A stretch of 21,257 nucleotides of DNA, taken from positions 1 through 21,257 of the forward strand of contig JABMQR010000113.1 of assembly GCA_013202335.1 (NCBI GenBank), in the 5' to 3' direction. Below the pieces are notes generated by a model, which worked only from the letters and a program-made list of their open reading frames with translations, was not told where the DNA came from and did not search any database. The DNA comes from Bacteroidota bacterium (GTDB lineage: Bacteria; Spirochaetota; Spirochaetia; JABMQR01). The stretch's first letter is position 1, and each line of letters opens with the position of its first letter. The translations under genes and the position numbers were made by a program. Positions 7,301 through 15,393 of the stretch are shown in pieces.

Positions 7301-8089
7301 TTGGAAATAACATCCGGCACTTTACAACAGTATAAACCACTTTCACTTAAAGAGCTGGATTCAGTCAGACTTATGGATCGTGTAGATATCAAGTACATTC
7401 TTTCTACAAACCAGCTTGATGATATTCTGGAAGCCGTTTTATCCTCTTATTTTGTAATGGAAGAGCTTGAAACCCGGCAATTTCTCTATAAAAATGTTTA
7501 TTTTGATACTTCTGACAAACAATTGTTTTTATCTCATCACAACGGCAGAGCCCTTCGATATAAGCTCCGAATACGGGAATATTGTGAATTTCATCGGGTT
7601 TTTCTGGAGGTGAAAAAAAAGTTTAAGGGAAGAACCATGAAATCCCGGCTTCTTCTGTCAGAGAGCGGTTCCCTCGAGCAGTTTGAGGATCTGACAAAGT
7701 TACCGGTTGATTTAGTTGATTTCCTGAAAAAAGAGATACCCTACCCGGCAAATAAGTTTACTGAATCTTTAAAAAATGAGTTTATACGAATTACCCTCAT
7801 ACATAAGGATATGCAGGAGAGAATAACCATTGATACAGATCTGAATTTTCTCACTCCGGGCAAAAAACAGGGTTCCAAACCATTACCAGCTGTTGCCGTC
7901 GTTGAAATAAAAAAAAGCGGACATTCAGGAACTCACCCTTTCCAGACTGAACTTAAACGCCGCGGAATAAGACCTGACAGTATGAGTAAATATTGTATCG
8001 GATCAATATCATTATTTCCGGATTTAAAATATAATAATTTTAAGAAAACAAATCTTGCATTAGAAAGGATCGCACATGCTAGCATATAA
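7301..8089 (+). CDS. VTC-domain polyphosphate polymerase
   Basis: A 262-residue soluble VTC-domain protein, the triphosphate-tunnel fold of the yeast vacuolar transporter chaperone catalytic subunit, which makes polyphosphate from nucleoside triphosphate. Tunnel-lining charged residues are visible in order: DRVDIKYIL (26-34, Arg27 and Lys31), VYFDT (66-70), RYKLRIREY (86-94), FLEVKKKF (101-108, Glu103 and Lys105), the VAVVEIKKSG strand and the SMSKYCIG segment near the C terminus. The start is TTG, the only standard start codon in the open frame, with GGGA eight bases upstream. It overlaps the next gene by 14 bases. Bacterial VTC proteins are often paired with DUF4956 membrane proteins, as here, which supports a membrane-associated polymer or triphosphate function. 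Polyphosphate synthesis is the family role and has not been shown for this protein. Confidence 0.88.
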   Translation: MEITSGTLQQYKPLSLKELDSVRLMDRVDIKYILSTNQLDDILEAVLSSYFVMEELETRQFLYKNVYFDTSDKQLFLSHHNGRALRYKLRIREYCEFHRVFLEVKKKFKGRTMKSRLLLSESGSLEQFEDLTKLPVDLVDFLKKEIPYPANKFTESLKNEFIRITLIHKDMQERITIDTDLNFLTPGKKQGSKPLPAVAVVEIKKSGHSGTHPFQTELKRRGIRPDSMSKYCIGSISLFPDLKYNNFKKTNLALERIAHASI

Positions 8090-8693
8090 TCCGCTGTTAG
8101 ATTTCACTATTCGTTTTCTGGCTAACTTACTGGTACTGTTTATTATCTCCAGAGTAGTCTATTTTCCTGGAAACAAACGTAAAGAGTTTGTTTTTACTTT
8201 TATCATAATCGGTTCTACTGTATTTATATTAAGTTTTATGCTCTCAAGTATAAATATGGAGTTGGGACTGGCATTGGGACTGTTTGCTATATTTGGGATA
8301 ATCCGGTATCGGACAATAACCATCGTGGTTAAAGAGATGACCTACCTGTTCCTTGCAATTACTATCTCAGTAATTAATTCCCTGGCCAGTGCCGGATACA
8401 CCAATATGCACCTGCTGATAGCGAACTCAGCAATGATAGTTCTCGTAATTTTAATGGAATTTTTCTGGATGAGAAAATCCATGAGTTCCTTAACAATAAA
8501 ATATGAAAAAATTACACTTATCAAACCGGAAAATCATGAAAAAATGAGAGTAGACATTGAAGAACGTCTTGGTATTGAAATTGTGAATATTAAGATTGGA
8601 AAAATCGATTTCTTACGTGATACTGCCTCTGTTTTGGTTACTTTTGATGCAAAAAAATACCCATACCTGCTTGCAGATTATGAAATTGAATAA
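8076..8693 (+). CDS. DUF4956 membrane protein
   Basis: A 205-residue protein with about four membrane helices (roughly residues 10-27, 38-58, 63-78/88-105 and 112-132) followed by a cytoplasmic C-terminal domain of about 70 residues (KYEKITLIKPENHEKM onward). The GLALGLFAIFGIIRYRT segment followed by VKEMTYLF is the hallmark of DUF4956. The ATG at 8076 has AAAGGA six bases upstream, inside the end of the VTC gene. Partnership with VTC-domain proteins is a recurrent gene arrangement, so it is probably the membrane anchor or channel partner of the polymerase; that is inference. The gap to mtaD is only 12 bases. Confidence 0.87.
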   Translation: MLAYNPLLDFTIRFLANLLVLFIISRVVYFPGNKRKEFVFTFIIIGSTVFILSFMLSSINMELGLALGLFAIFGIIRYRTITIVVKEMTYLFLAITISVINSLASAGYTNMHLLIANSAMIVLVILMEFFWMRKSMSSLTIKYEKITLIKPENHEKMRVDIEERLGIEIVNIKIGKIDFLRDTASVLVTFDAKKYPYLLADYEIE

Positions 8694-8705
8694 TAGTATA
8701 ACCCT

Positions 8706-10001
8706 ATGAAACTACTAATTTGCAACGGAACACTAATCCCCATGAACACGGTGAAACCAACTCTCTGCTCAGAAATGGATATCGCTGTTGATGAAGAGAA
8801 AATAGTACATATCGGAGATATACCTGATACCTTTATCCCTGACAGGGTAATCGATGCAGCTGGTAAAATAATACTCCCTGGTCTTGTAAACGCACATACC
8901 CACCTGAGCATGGGACTTTTTAGAAACTATGCAAATGATCTGGATCTGTTTACCTGGTTAACTAAAAAAATCTGGCCAATTGAAGCAAAACTGACTGATC
9001 AGGATGTTTATTCAGGATCTCTTCTTGGTTCTGTGGAAATGATCCGATCAGGAACAACTGCATTTGCAGATATGTATTTTAATCAGGAAGCAACTTGCGA
9101 AGCAGTAAAACAAGCCGGCATCCGTGCAAATATTGGGGCCACCTTCTTTGGAAATATTGAAGAGACTGAGCAACGGCTGCCGGAACATTACGCACTGGTT
9201 AAAAACTGGAATAATGCATGTAATGGGAGAATAAAAATAGATACGGCTCCTCATGCTGTCTATACCTGCTCCCTGGAAACCCTAACAGCAGCCAGAGAGT
9301 TTTCAACAGAGATGAATAACCGTATCCATATACATCTCTCTGAAACGGCAAAAGAAAATTCTGATTTTCATGCAGAGCACAATATTACTCCTACTGCTTA
9401 TCTGGAATCAATTGGAATTTTTGACAGACCGGTATATGCAGCACACTGTGTGCATATTGATCAGAAAGATATGAACATTCTGAAAAACCATACTGTTTTT
9501 CCTATACATAACCCCAGCAGTAATCTGAAACTGGGAAGCGGGTTTGCTCCTGTACCGCAATTCAGTACCTTGGGATTACATACAGCGATAGGGACTGATG
9601 GTGCCTCCAGCAATAATAATCTTAATATGCTTGAGGAGATGCATCTTACATCCCTCATACATAAAGGGGTATCTGGAGATCCCAGAGTTGTATCCGCCTA
9701 TGAAACAATCCTGATGGCAACATTATACGGAGCGGAAGCTCTTGGAATAGATGCCCAATGCGGTAGTCTGGAAATTGGTAAAGATGCTGATATGATTTTT
9801 ATCGATACCCGCGCAGCACATATGCAGCCTCTGCACGATCCAATTTCAGCAGTTGTCTATTCAGCCCAGGCTGCTGATATTGATACCGTTATCTGTCAGG
9901 GACAAATTTTAATGGAAAACCACATAGTTATCACCCTTGATGAGGAAAAAATCATCAGGGAGGCTTCTGCGACTGCAGCAGCCTTAATCAGCAGGCTATA
10001 G
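8706..10001 (+). CDS. mtaD: 5-methylthioadenosine/S-adenosylhomocysteine deaminase
   Basis: A 431-residue amidohydrolase that deaminates methylthioadenosine (and S-adenosylhomocysteine) to the inosine forms. Metal ligands are in place: HTH (His64, His66 in GLVNAHTHLSMG), HIHLSE (His210, Glu213), AAHCVH (His247) and IGTDGAS (Asp298). The N-terminal strand set before residue 57 and the C-terminal GKDADMIFID beta-sandwich are typical of the family, and length is normal. The initiating ATG has no clear ribosome-binding site and probably relies on the DUF4956 gene that ends 12 bases upstream. Followed after 11 bases by mtnA, the context argues for methylthioadenosine over other deaminase substrates. 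A guanine deaminase or chlorohydrolase assignment is less likely. Confidence 0.92.
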   Translation: MKLLICNGTLIPMNTVKPTLCSEMDIAVDEEKIVHIGDIPDTFIPDRVIDAAGKIILPGLVNAHTHLSMGLFRNYANDLDLFTWLTKKIWPIEAKLTDQDVYSGSLLGSVEMIRSGTTAFADMYFNQEATCEAVKQAGIRANIGATFFGNIEETEQRLPEHYALVKNWNNACNGRIKIDTAPHAVYTCSLETLTAAREFSTEMNNRIHIHLSETAKENSDFHAEHNITPTAYLESIGIFDRPVYAAHCVHIDQKDMNILKNHTVFPIHNPSSNLKLGSGFAPVPQFSTLGLHTAIGTDGASSNNNLNMLEEMHLTSLIHKGVSGDPRVVSAYETILMATLYGAEALGIDAQCGSLEIGKDADMIFIDTRAAHMQPLHDPISAVVYSAQAADIDTVICQGQILMENHIVITLDEEKIIREASATAAALISRL

Positions 10002-10012
10002 AGAGGGAAAAA

Positions 10013-11101
10013 ATGCATTCAACGAATACCATTCAGGAAAATTATAAAACTATCGAGTTCAAAGACAATTCACTTGTTTTGATTGACCAGAGGAAGCTGC
10101 CGGTCAGCCTGGAATATTTCATTTGTTCTTCAACTGAAGATGTTGAGTTTGCAATCAGGGATATGGTTGTACGCGGTGCTCCTGCAATTGGTGCCGCTGC
10201 AGCATATGGAGTCTATATTGCCGCCAGAAATACCGCAGAAAAAGATTCAGAAGGAACATTGAGTATCTCTCTGAAGGATCTTGAAGTTCAGTGCCGGTTT
10301 CTTGAGAAAGCCAGACCAACCGCTGTGAATCTCAGATGGGCTATCCGCAGAATGTTTGCAGCTGCCGAAAAAATCTCTACCTCCACCACACACGTTGATA
10401 ACCCTCTCAACTTACTTAAAGCTGAGGCTGATGCCATTTTGGCTGAAGATATTGAAACGAATAAGAAGATGGCGGGAATCGGACTCGAAATTATTCCTGA
10501 CAATGCTGTTATCCTTACACACTGCAACACCGGATCTCTTGCAACTGGTGGATGGGGAACTGCATTGGGTGTTATTAAAGAGGCTCATGTATCAGGAAAA
10601 AATATATTTGTGTATGCTGATGAAACCCGTCCAAGGCAGCAGGGTGCCAGACTAACTGCCTGGGAGCTTGTTCAGGCAGGAATTCCGGCAAAATTGATTG
10701 TAGACAGCTCAGCTGCTGTCCTTATACGTGATGGAAAAATTGATCTGGTTATTTTAGGAGCTGACAGAATTGCCGCTAACGGAGATGTCTGCAATAAAAT
10801 TGGTACATTTATGCTCTCAGTTCTTTGTAAAGAGTACGGTGTTCCATTCTATTCTGCCGCTCCGGTTTCTACTATTGATTTCGAGATTGAGAGCGGCTCT
10901 GAAATTCCTATTGAAGAGAGAGACGCAGAAGAGGTAACCCACCCGGGAGGAGTTCAGAGAGCTCCTGAGGGAATAGAAGTTTTCAACCCCGCTTTTGATG
11001 TTACCCCCCATCAGAATATCACCGGAATTATAACTGAAGAAGGAATCCTTCGCCCACCCTATCGGCAGTCCATAGCAAAACTAAGGAAGCAGATCTCATG
11101 A
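10013..11101 (+). CDS. mtnA: methylthioribose-1-phosphate isomerase
   Basis: A 362-residue member of the eIF2B-like isomerase family that converts 5-methylthioribose-1-phosphate to 5-methylthioribulose-1-phosphate. Diagnostic stretches are VVRGAPAIGAAAAYG, ARPTAVNLRWAIRRM, LTHCNTGSLATGG with catalytic Cys171, ADETRPRQQGARLTAWE and ILGADRIAANGD with catalytic Asp251. The ribosome-binding site GAGAGGG precedes the ATG at normal distance. The TGA overlaps the next ATG (ATGA), showing translational coupling to the PLP enzyme. Its substrate would come from MtaD plus a nucleoside phosphorylase (or a nucleosidase and kinase) that is not in this window. Confidence 0.95.
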   Translation: MHSTNTIQENYKTIEFKDNSLVLIDQRKLPVSLEYFICSSTEDVEFAIRDMVVRGAPAIGAAAAYGVYIAARNTAEKDSEGTLSISLKDLEVQCRFLEKARPTAVNLRWAIRRMFAAAEKISTSTTHVDNPLNLLKAEADAILAEDIETNKKMAGIGLEIIPDNAVILTHCNTGSLATGGWGTALGVIKEAHVSGKNIFVYADETRPRQQGARLTAWELVQAGIPAKLIVDSSAAVLIRDGKIDLVILGADRIAANGDVCNKIGTFMLSVLCKEYGVPFYSAAPVSTIDFEIESGSEIPIEERDAEEVTHPGGVQRAPEGIEVFNPAFDVTPHQNITGIITEEGILRPPYRQSIAKLRKQIS

Positions 11102-12291
11102 AGAAACAAGCCGTAGAGACACTATTAATACATGGAGGTGATGTTGAAGGAGATGAGACAAGAGGTATTGCACCCCCTATTCACATGTCTTCATCATACT
11201 CGTTTGAGACAATTGAACATGCCGAAAAAGTTATGGGATTTGAGAGCAGCGATTATGTCTACACCAGAGGGAACAACCCAACATTACGGCTCTTTGAGAA
11301 TCGTATGGCTGAGCTTGAAGGAGGAAACGCCGCAGTGGCATTTTCCTCAGGTATGGCTGCAATTTCTTCAGTACTTTTTTCACTCCTTGAACCTGGAGAT
11401 GAGGTCCTTGCCCATAAAACATTATATGGATCATCATATTCTGTGGTCACAAAACTTCTCCCAAAATATAATGTATCATCCCTGCTGACTGATTTGACTG
11501 ATCTGGATTCCGTAAAGAATGCATTTGCAGGTAAGTCCGGAAGTAACATAAAGGTAGTCTTTTTTGAATCGCCGGCAAATCCAACCCTATCCATAATAGA
11601 TATTGCTGCTGTTTCAGAAATAGCTCATACATATGGAGCTAAAGTTGTAGTTGATAATACTTTTGCTACACCTTACTTACAGAACCCATTAAAACTAGGT
11701 GCTGATATTGTGGTTCACAGTGCAACTAAATATATTTGCGGACATGGAGATGCACTTGGCGGTGCCGCAGTTACTATAGATCAGGAGTATGGTTTTAAAC
11801 TTAAATTTGATTATATGTGCGAGTTCGGCGGTGTAATGAGCCCATTTAACGCATGGCTGATGATCAGAGGCCTGAAAACCCTTGGAATAAGAATGGATCG
11901 GCATACTGAAAATGCTGCAAAAATGGCTTCCTTCCTTGAAAACCATAAGAAAATTACCAGAGTATTCTACCCGGGACTACCTTCTCATAACCAGTTTTCA
12001 TTAGCATCTTCCCAAATGAGATCAGGTGGTGGAATGATAAGTTTTGAAGTTTCCGGAGGACTGGTTAAAGCAAAACAGTTTATAAACAATTTAAAGATGA
12101 TTAAAACAGCTGTCAGCCTGGGAGACTGCGAATCACTTATCCAGCTGCCTGCTGCAATTACACACAGAGGTTACAGCCGGGAGAAGCTAAAACAATTCGG
12201 ATTAACGGAATCTATGATTAGATTATCGGTAGGTCTCGAACATATTGATGATATAATTTCTGACATTAGTCAGGCTTTGGAAATCATGTAA
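11098..12291 (+). CDS. Cys/Met-metabolism PLP-dependent enzyme
   Basis: A 397-residue fold-type I PLP enzyme of the cystathionine gamma-synthase, methionine gamma-lyase and O-succinyl/O-acetylhomoserine sulfhydrylase family. Schiff-base Lys211 lies in HSATKYICGHGD; YTRGNNPT, SSGMAAI, FFESPANPT and VVDNTFATP are the usual cofactor and subunit-contact motifs. Where methionine gamma-lyase has Cys in the TLYGC motif, this protein has Ser112 (LYGSS), which weakens a lyase assignment. It is too short for a typical MetY (about 430 residues). It overlaps mtnA by four bases. In some bacteria the methylthioadenosine shunt releases methanethiol that a homoserine sulfhydrylase turns back into methionine; this context fits such a role. 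The exact reaction remains undecided. Confidence 0.87.
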   Translation: MKKQAVETLLIHGGDVEGDETRGIAPPIHMSSSYSFETIEHAEKVMGFESSDYVYTRGNNPTLRLFENRMAELEGGNAAVAFSSGMAAISSVLFSLLEPGDEVLAHKTLYGSSYSVVTKLLPKYNVSSLLTDLTDLDSVKNAFAGKSGSNIKVVFFESPANPTLSIIDIAAVSEIAHTYGAKVVVDNTFATPYLQNPLKLGADIVVHSATKYICGHGDALGGAAVTIDQEYGFKLKFDYMCEFGGVMSPFNAWLMIRGLKTLGIRMDRHTENAAKMASFLENHKKITRVFYPGLPSHNQFSLASSQMRSGGGMISFEVSGGLVKAKQFINNLKMIKTAVSLGDCESLIQLPAAITHRGYSREKLKQFGLTESMIRLSVGLEHIDDIISDISQALEIM

Positions 12292-12559
12292 TCACGATCT
12301 CTATATTATCATTTTTGTCCTTTTTAATGGTATATTCTCCTACTATCTTATTAGCATCCCAAACACAAATATGAGCACCCTTTTTCATCTGCTCTTTAAC
12401 CGTTTTACCTGCTTCTATATCAATAGTTCGGATATAATCAAAACTGTCATCCTCACTTCTGACAACAACTCTTTTGGGCAGCTCATTTGTAAAAGTTACC
12501 AATATATAATCTTCGGTTAAATCGCCGCGTTTCTTTCTTTTCCTAAAATATTTTATCAA
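12284..12559 (-). CDS. small hypothetical protein
   Basis: A protein of about 91 residues that I do not recognise. It starts with a very basic stretch (KYFRKRKKR) and continues as alternating strand-like segments (YILVTFT, KRVVVRS, HICVWD, GEYTIKK, NIEIVIT), suggesting a small beta-rich fold. No membrane segment or signal peptide. The start chosen is TTG at 12559 because GGAG lies six bases upstream; a TTG at 12571 would add four residues but has poor spacing. It overlaps the convergent PLP-enzyme gene by eight bases at their 3' ends. A TTGTAG/TATAAG pair with a 19-base spacer upstream could be its promoter. Strong third-position bias is hard to judge in so short a gene. Confidence 0.6.
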   Translation of the reverse strand: MIKYFRKRKKRGDLTEDYILVTFTNELPKRVVVRSEDDSFDYIRTIDIEAGKTVKEQMKKGAHICVWDANKIVGEYTIKKDKNDNIEIVIT

Positions 12560-12644
12560 GACAAACTCCAACTACTGGGCTTATAGACTTACTTATTTTG
12601 TCAACTACAAATAAACAAATCAAAATTTAAATGGTTACGTTACA

Positions 12645-14309
12645 CTACATACTGAGATCATCACCATGTGAAACTTTATTGAATATAAGCAGCGAAATAA
12701 TAGTGAGAACAGCCAGTATAGTCGATAAGGAGGCAGCAATACCATAGTTCCCGCGAATGATCTGAGTATAAATTTCAACAGTAAGTGTTTTGGTTCTCCC
12801 AACATACAGGAGTATTGCAGTTGATAATTCACTTATCATGGTCACCCAGCTGAGGATAGCTCCGGAAATTAGTCCTGCGGCCATCATTGGCATGGTTATC
12901 TTATAAAAGGTTTTAACCTTTGAACTTCCAAGACTAAGTGCAGCTTCTTCAATGTTAAGCGGAATCTGCTGCAGAATTGCCACACTCGATCGAATAGTAT
13001 AGGGCAGCCTTCGCAGCACCAATCCAATAATCATAATCAACATAGTTCCACTTAGAAGAATCGGCGGTTTGTTAAAAGCAATCAGCAAGGTAATACCAAT
13101 AACGGAGCCGGGAACAATGTATGGAACCATTGATATCGAATCAGCAATACCGGTAAAGAAGTTTCGTCTGCGAACTGTGATGTATGCTATGAGTGCCGCA
13201 AAAAATACAATCACAATCAATGACAATCCAGGAATAACTAACGTGTTGGTAATTGCACGACCAACTTTGTTGAATGCATTTAGATAGCTGTCAAATGAAT
13301 ATCCAGGAACAAATACTGTCCCATTAACTTTCTTGAAAGAAGTATAGAAAATATACACTTGCGGCATGATGGAGAGACCTATAAGAAAGTAGGAGTAGAA
13401 ATGAATAAATATTTTAGTAAACCCCGTAGCTTCTATAGGTCGTATTTTATTCAACGAGTTCATCGTGAATTGTTTTCTTGTTGATAAAAACCGTTGGATG
13501 AGAAATACCAAGGTGGTAATAATAATTGCAATTATAGATATTGCTGCTTCAAAACCGTCATCCCCGCCTAATTCACTGATAAATTCATTAAATATAGTCA
13601 CAGGAAATGTTCTGAATCCTTCACCTATTAGCATAGGGGTTCCAAAATCGGCAAGAGATCTCATAAAAACCAGCAAACCTCCAGCCAGCAGGGTCGGAAC
13701 TATAAGCGGAACAACAATAATAAAAAACCGCTTTGAACCTGAGCATCCCAAATTTTCGCTTGCCTCAAGGAGAGAGTTGTCTACATTTTTCAAAGCACCA
13801 GAAACGTAAAGAAATATTAGTGGGTAGAGTTGTAGAGTAAGTACTGTGAGGATTCCAGCAAAACCATAGATACTTGGAATCCGGATTCCCAGAGTATTAT
13901 GAAAAAAGGTGGTTATTACACCGCTTCTTCCAAGCAGAAGTATCCATGAATAAGCACCAATAAATGGAGCTGACATGGAAGAGAGAATAATGAGAATTCT
14001 GAGGAACGACTTACCTCTTATCTTATATCGTGTAAAGAAATAAGCAAGCGGTGTTCCCAAAAGCACCGTGAGAATAGTAACAAAAAAGGTTACTTTAAAA
14101 CTGTTAAGCAGAGTATTAAAATAATAGGGTTTGCTGAAAAATTTGTAAAAATACGAAAGGGTAAACTTACCCGTCGATTTATCGATCACAGATTGACCAA
14201 GTAAATTTAATAGTGGGTAAATAAGAAAAAGCCCGTAAAGACCCAGAATCAGGAGGGTCACCAGACTCCAAACATCTAATTTTTCCCTGGTTTTCTGCTT
14301 AAGTTGCAT
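12645..14309 (-). CDS. ABC transporter permease, fused double domain (Fbp type)
   Basis: A permease of about 554 residues made of two BPD-type halves in one chain, as in FbpB/AfuB ferric-ion and ThiP-like importers. Each half has about six helices and one coupling (EAA) loop: LEASENLGCSGSKRFFIIVVP in the first half and IEEAALSLGSSKVKTFYKITM in the second. The ATG at 14309 is preferred since it overlaps the ATPase gene by only 11 bases; in-frame ATGs at 14345 and 14330 would extend the overlap. It is the last of three co-oriented genes with the ATPase and binding protein. Substrate cannot be read from the permease; ferric iron is the usual annotation, but thiamine, phosphonate or polyamine relatives share the layout. 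Confidence 0.9.
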   Translation of the reverse strand: MQLKQKTREKLDVWSLVTLLILGLYGLFLIYPLLNLLGQSVIDKSTGKFTLSYFYKFFSKPYYFNTLLNSFKVTFFVTILTVLLGTPLAYFFTRYKIRGKSFLRILIILSSMSAPFIGAYSWILLLGRSGVITTFFHNTLGIRIPSIYGFAGILTVLTLQLYPLIFLYVSGALKNVDNSLLEASENLGCSGSKRFFIIVVPLIVPTLLAGGLLVFMRSLADFGTPMLIGEGFRTFPVTIFNEFISELGGDDGFEAAISIIAIIITTLVFLIQRFLSTRKQFTMNSLNKIRPIEATGFTKIFIHFYSYFLIGLSIMPQVYIFYTSFKKVNGTVFVPGYSFDSYLNAFNKVGRAITNTLVIPGLSLIVIVFFAALIAYITVRRRNFFTGIADSISMVPYIVPGSVIGITLLIAFNKPPILLSGTMLIMIIGLVLRRLPYTIRSSVAILQQIPLNIEEAALSLGSSKVKTFYKITMPMMAAGLISGAILSWVTMISELSTAILLYVGRTKTLTVEIYTQIIRGNYGIAASLSTILAVLTIISLLIFNKVSHGDDLSM

Positions 14310-15378
14310 AGAGCAAATTCCGATTCCCATCTTTTGTGAATACATTAATCTTTTCAGTTTTGATGCTTAAATAGACTGTATCGCCCGGCTTGAAGCTGCT
14401 GTTCATGTCTGACTCATGGATAATCTCAACTGTTTGACTATTTGGGAGCGTAATAAGATAATGGGTATTCAACCCGAGAAAGATGCTGTCTGAAATTGTA
14501 CATCTTATTCCATTAATTAAATCTTTTGACATGAGGAAGTCTTCCGGTCTGACAGAAAGTATAACAGGTGAATCTGTTTTGCATGATATGATTTCCATTT
14601 TGAATGCATACCCATCCATCAGCACCCTCTTGTTTTTTAAATCATATTTTGCATCTATTAAATTTGTACGGCCAATGAATGTTGCAACAAAAATGTTTGT
14701 AGGCCGGTGGTAAATTTCCTGTGGGGTTCCGACATGCTGTATAACCCCGTCTTTCATTACTGCTATTCGATCAGAGATCGCCATCGCCTCTTCCTGATCA
14801 TGAGTAACGTAGATGGTTGTTATTCCGACCTCTTTCTGGAGATTGCGGATAGCCTGACGCATCTCCATCCGGAGTTTTGCATCAAGATTAGAGAGAGGTT
14901 CATCCATTAACAACACATCCGGTTTAATGACAAGTGCCCGTGCAAGAGCAACACGCTGCTGCTGACCGCCTGAAAGACGTTCCGGCATCCTGTCAGAAAA
15001 CTCAAGAATCTGCATTAGTTCCAGGAATTCAGATGCTGAGCTATGAATTTCTGATTTAGGATAATTCCGATTCTTAAGACCAAACTCAACATTTTGCCGA
15101 ACAGTGTAATGCGGAAATATGGCATAGTTTTGAAAAACCATGCCAATATTCCGTTTACTGGCTTCCATGTCGTTTATGCGGTTCTCATCAAAAAAGAAAT
15201 CACCGCCTTCAATCGTATTGAAACCGGCTATCATCCGCAACAAGGTCGTTTTCCCACAACCTGAAGGACCAAGAAGTGTGAAGAATTCCTTATCACGAAT
15301 TTCAATGGATAAATTCGGAATAATCGTGTTGTTCCCGTACATTTTTTTTGCATTGCTAATTGAGATTTTAACACTCAT
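14299..15378 (-). CDS. ABC transporter ATP-binding protein (FbpC/PotA type)
   Basis: A 359-residue importer ATPase. Walker A GPSGCGKTT (37-45, Lys43), Q-loop VFQNYAIFPHYTV, signature LSGGQQQR, Walker B VLLMDEPLSNLD and switch VTHDQEEA are all intact. The C-terminal third (after about residue 235) is a TOBE-type regulatory domain with LSVRPEDF. This places it with FbpC, PotA and CysA-like ATPases of importers for ferric ion, polyamine or related solutes. The start ATG lies 15 bases after the binding-protein stop and is preceded by a weak GGA. Its last codons overlap the permease start. Confidence 0.95.
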   Translation of the reverse strand: MSVKISISNAKKMYGNNTIIPNLSIEIRDKEFFTLLGPSGCGKTTLLRMIAGFNTIEGGDFFFDENRINDMEASKRNIGMVFQNYAIFPHYTVRQNVEFGLKNRNYPKSEIHSSASEFLELMQILEFSDRMPERLSGGQQQRVALARALVIKPDVLLMDEPLSNLDAKLRMEMRQAIRNLQKEVGITTIYVTHDQEEAMAISDRIAVMKDGVIQHVGTPQEIYHRPTNIFVATFIGRTNLIDAKYDLKNKRVLMDGYAFKMEIISCKTDSPVILSVRPEDFLMSKDLINGIRCTISDSIFLGLNTHYLITLPNSQTVEIIHESDMNSSFKPGDTVYLSIKTEKINVFTKDGNRNLLYAT

Positions 15379-15393
15379 ATTCCGAACCTGCCT

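Noticed and set aside
8642..8705. SAM or other methionine-related riboswitch ahead of mtaD
   Set aside because: Only 12 bases separate the genes and no room or conserved structure exists for an aptamer; none is visible before 7301 either.
11098..12291. Firm call as methionine gamma-lyase
   Set aside because: The Schiff-base lysine aligns well, but the lyase-specific Cys in the TLYGC motif is Ser112 here, and the context favours synthesis over breakdown.
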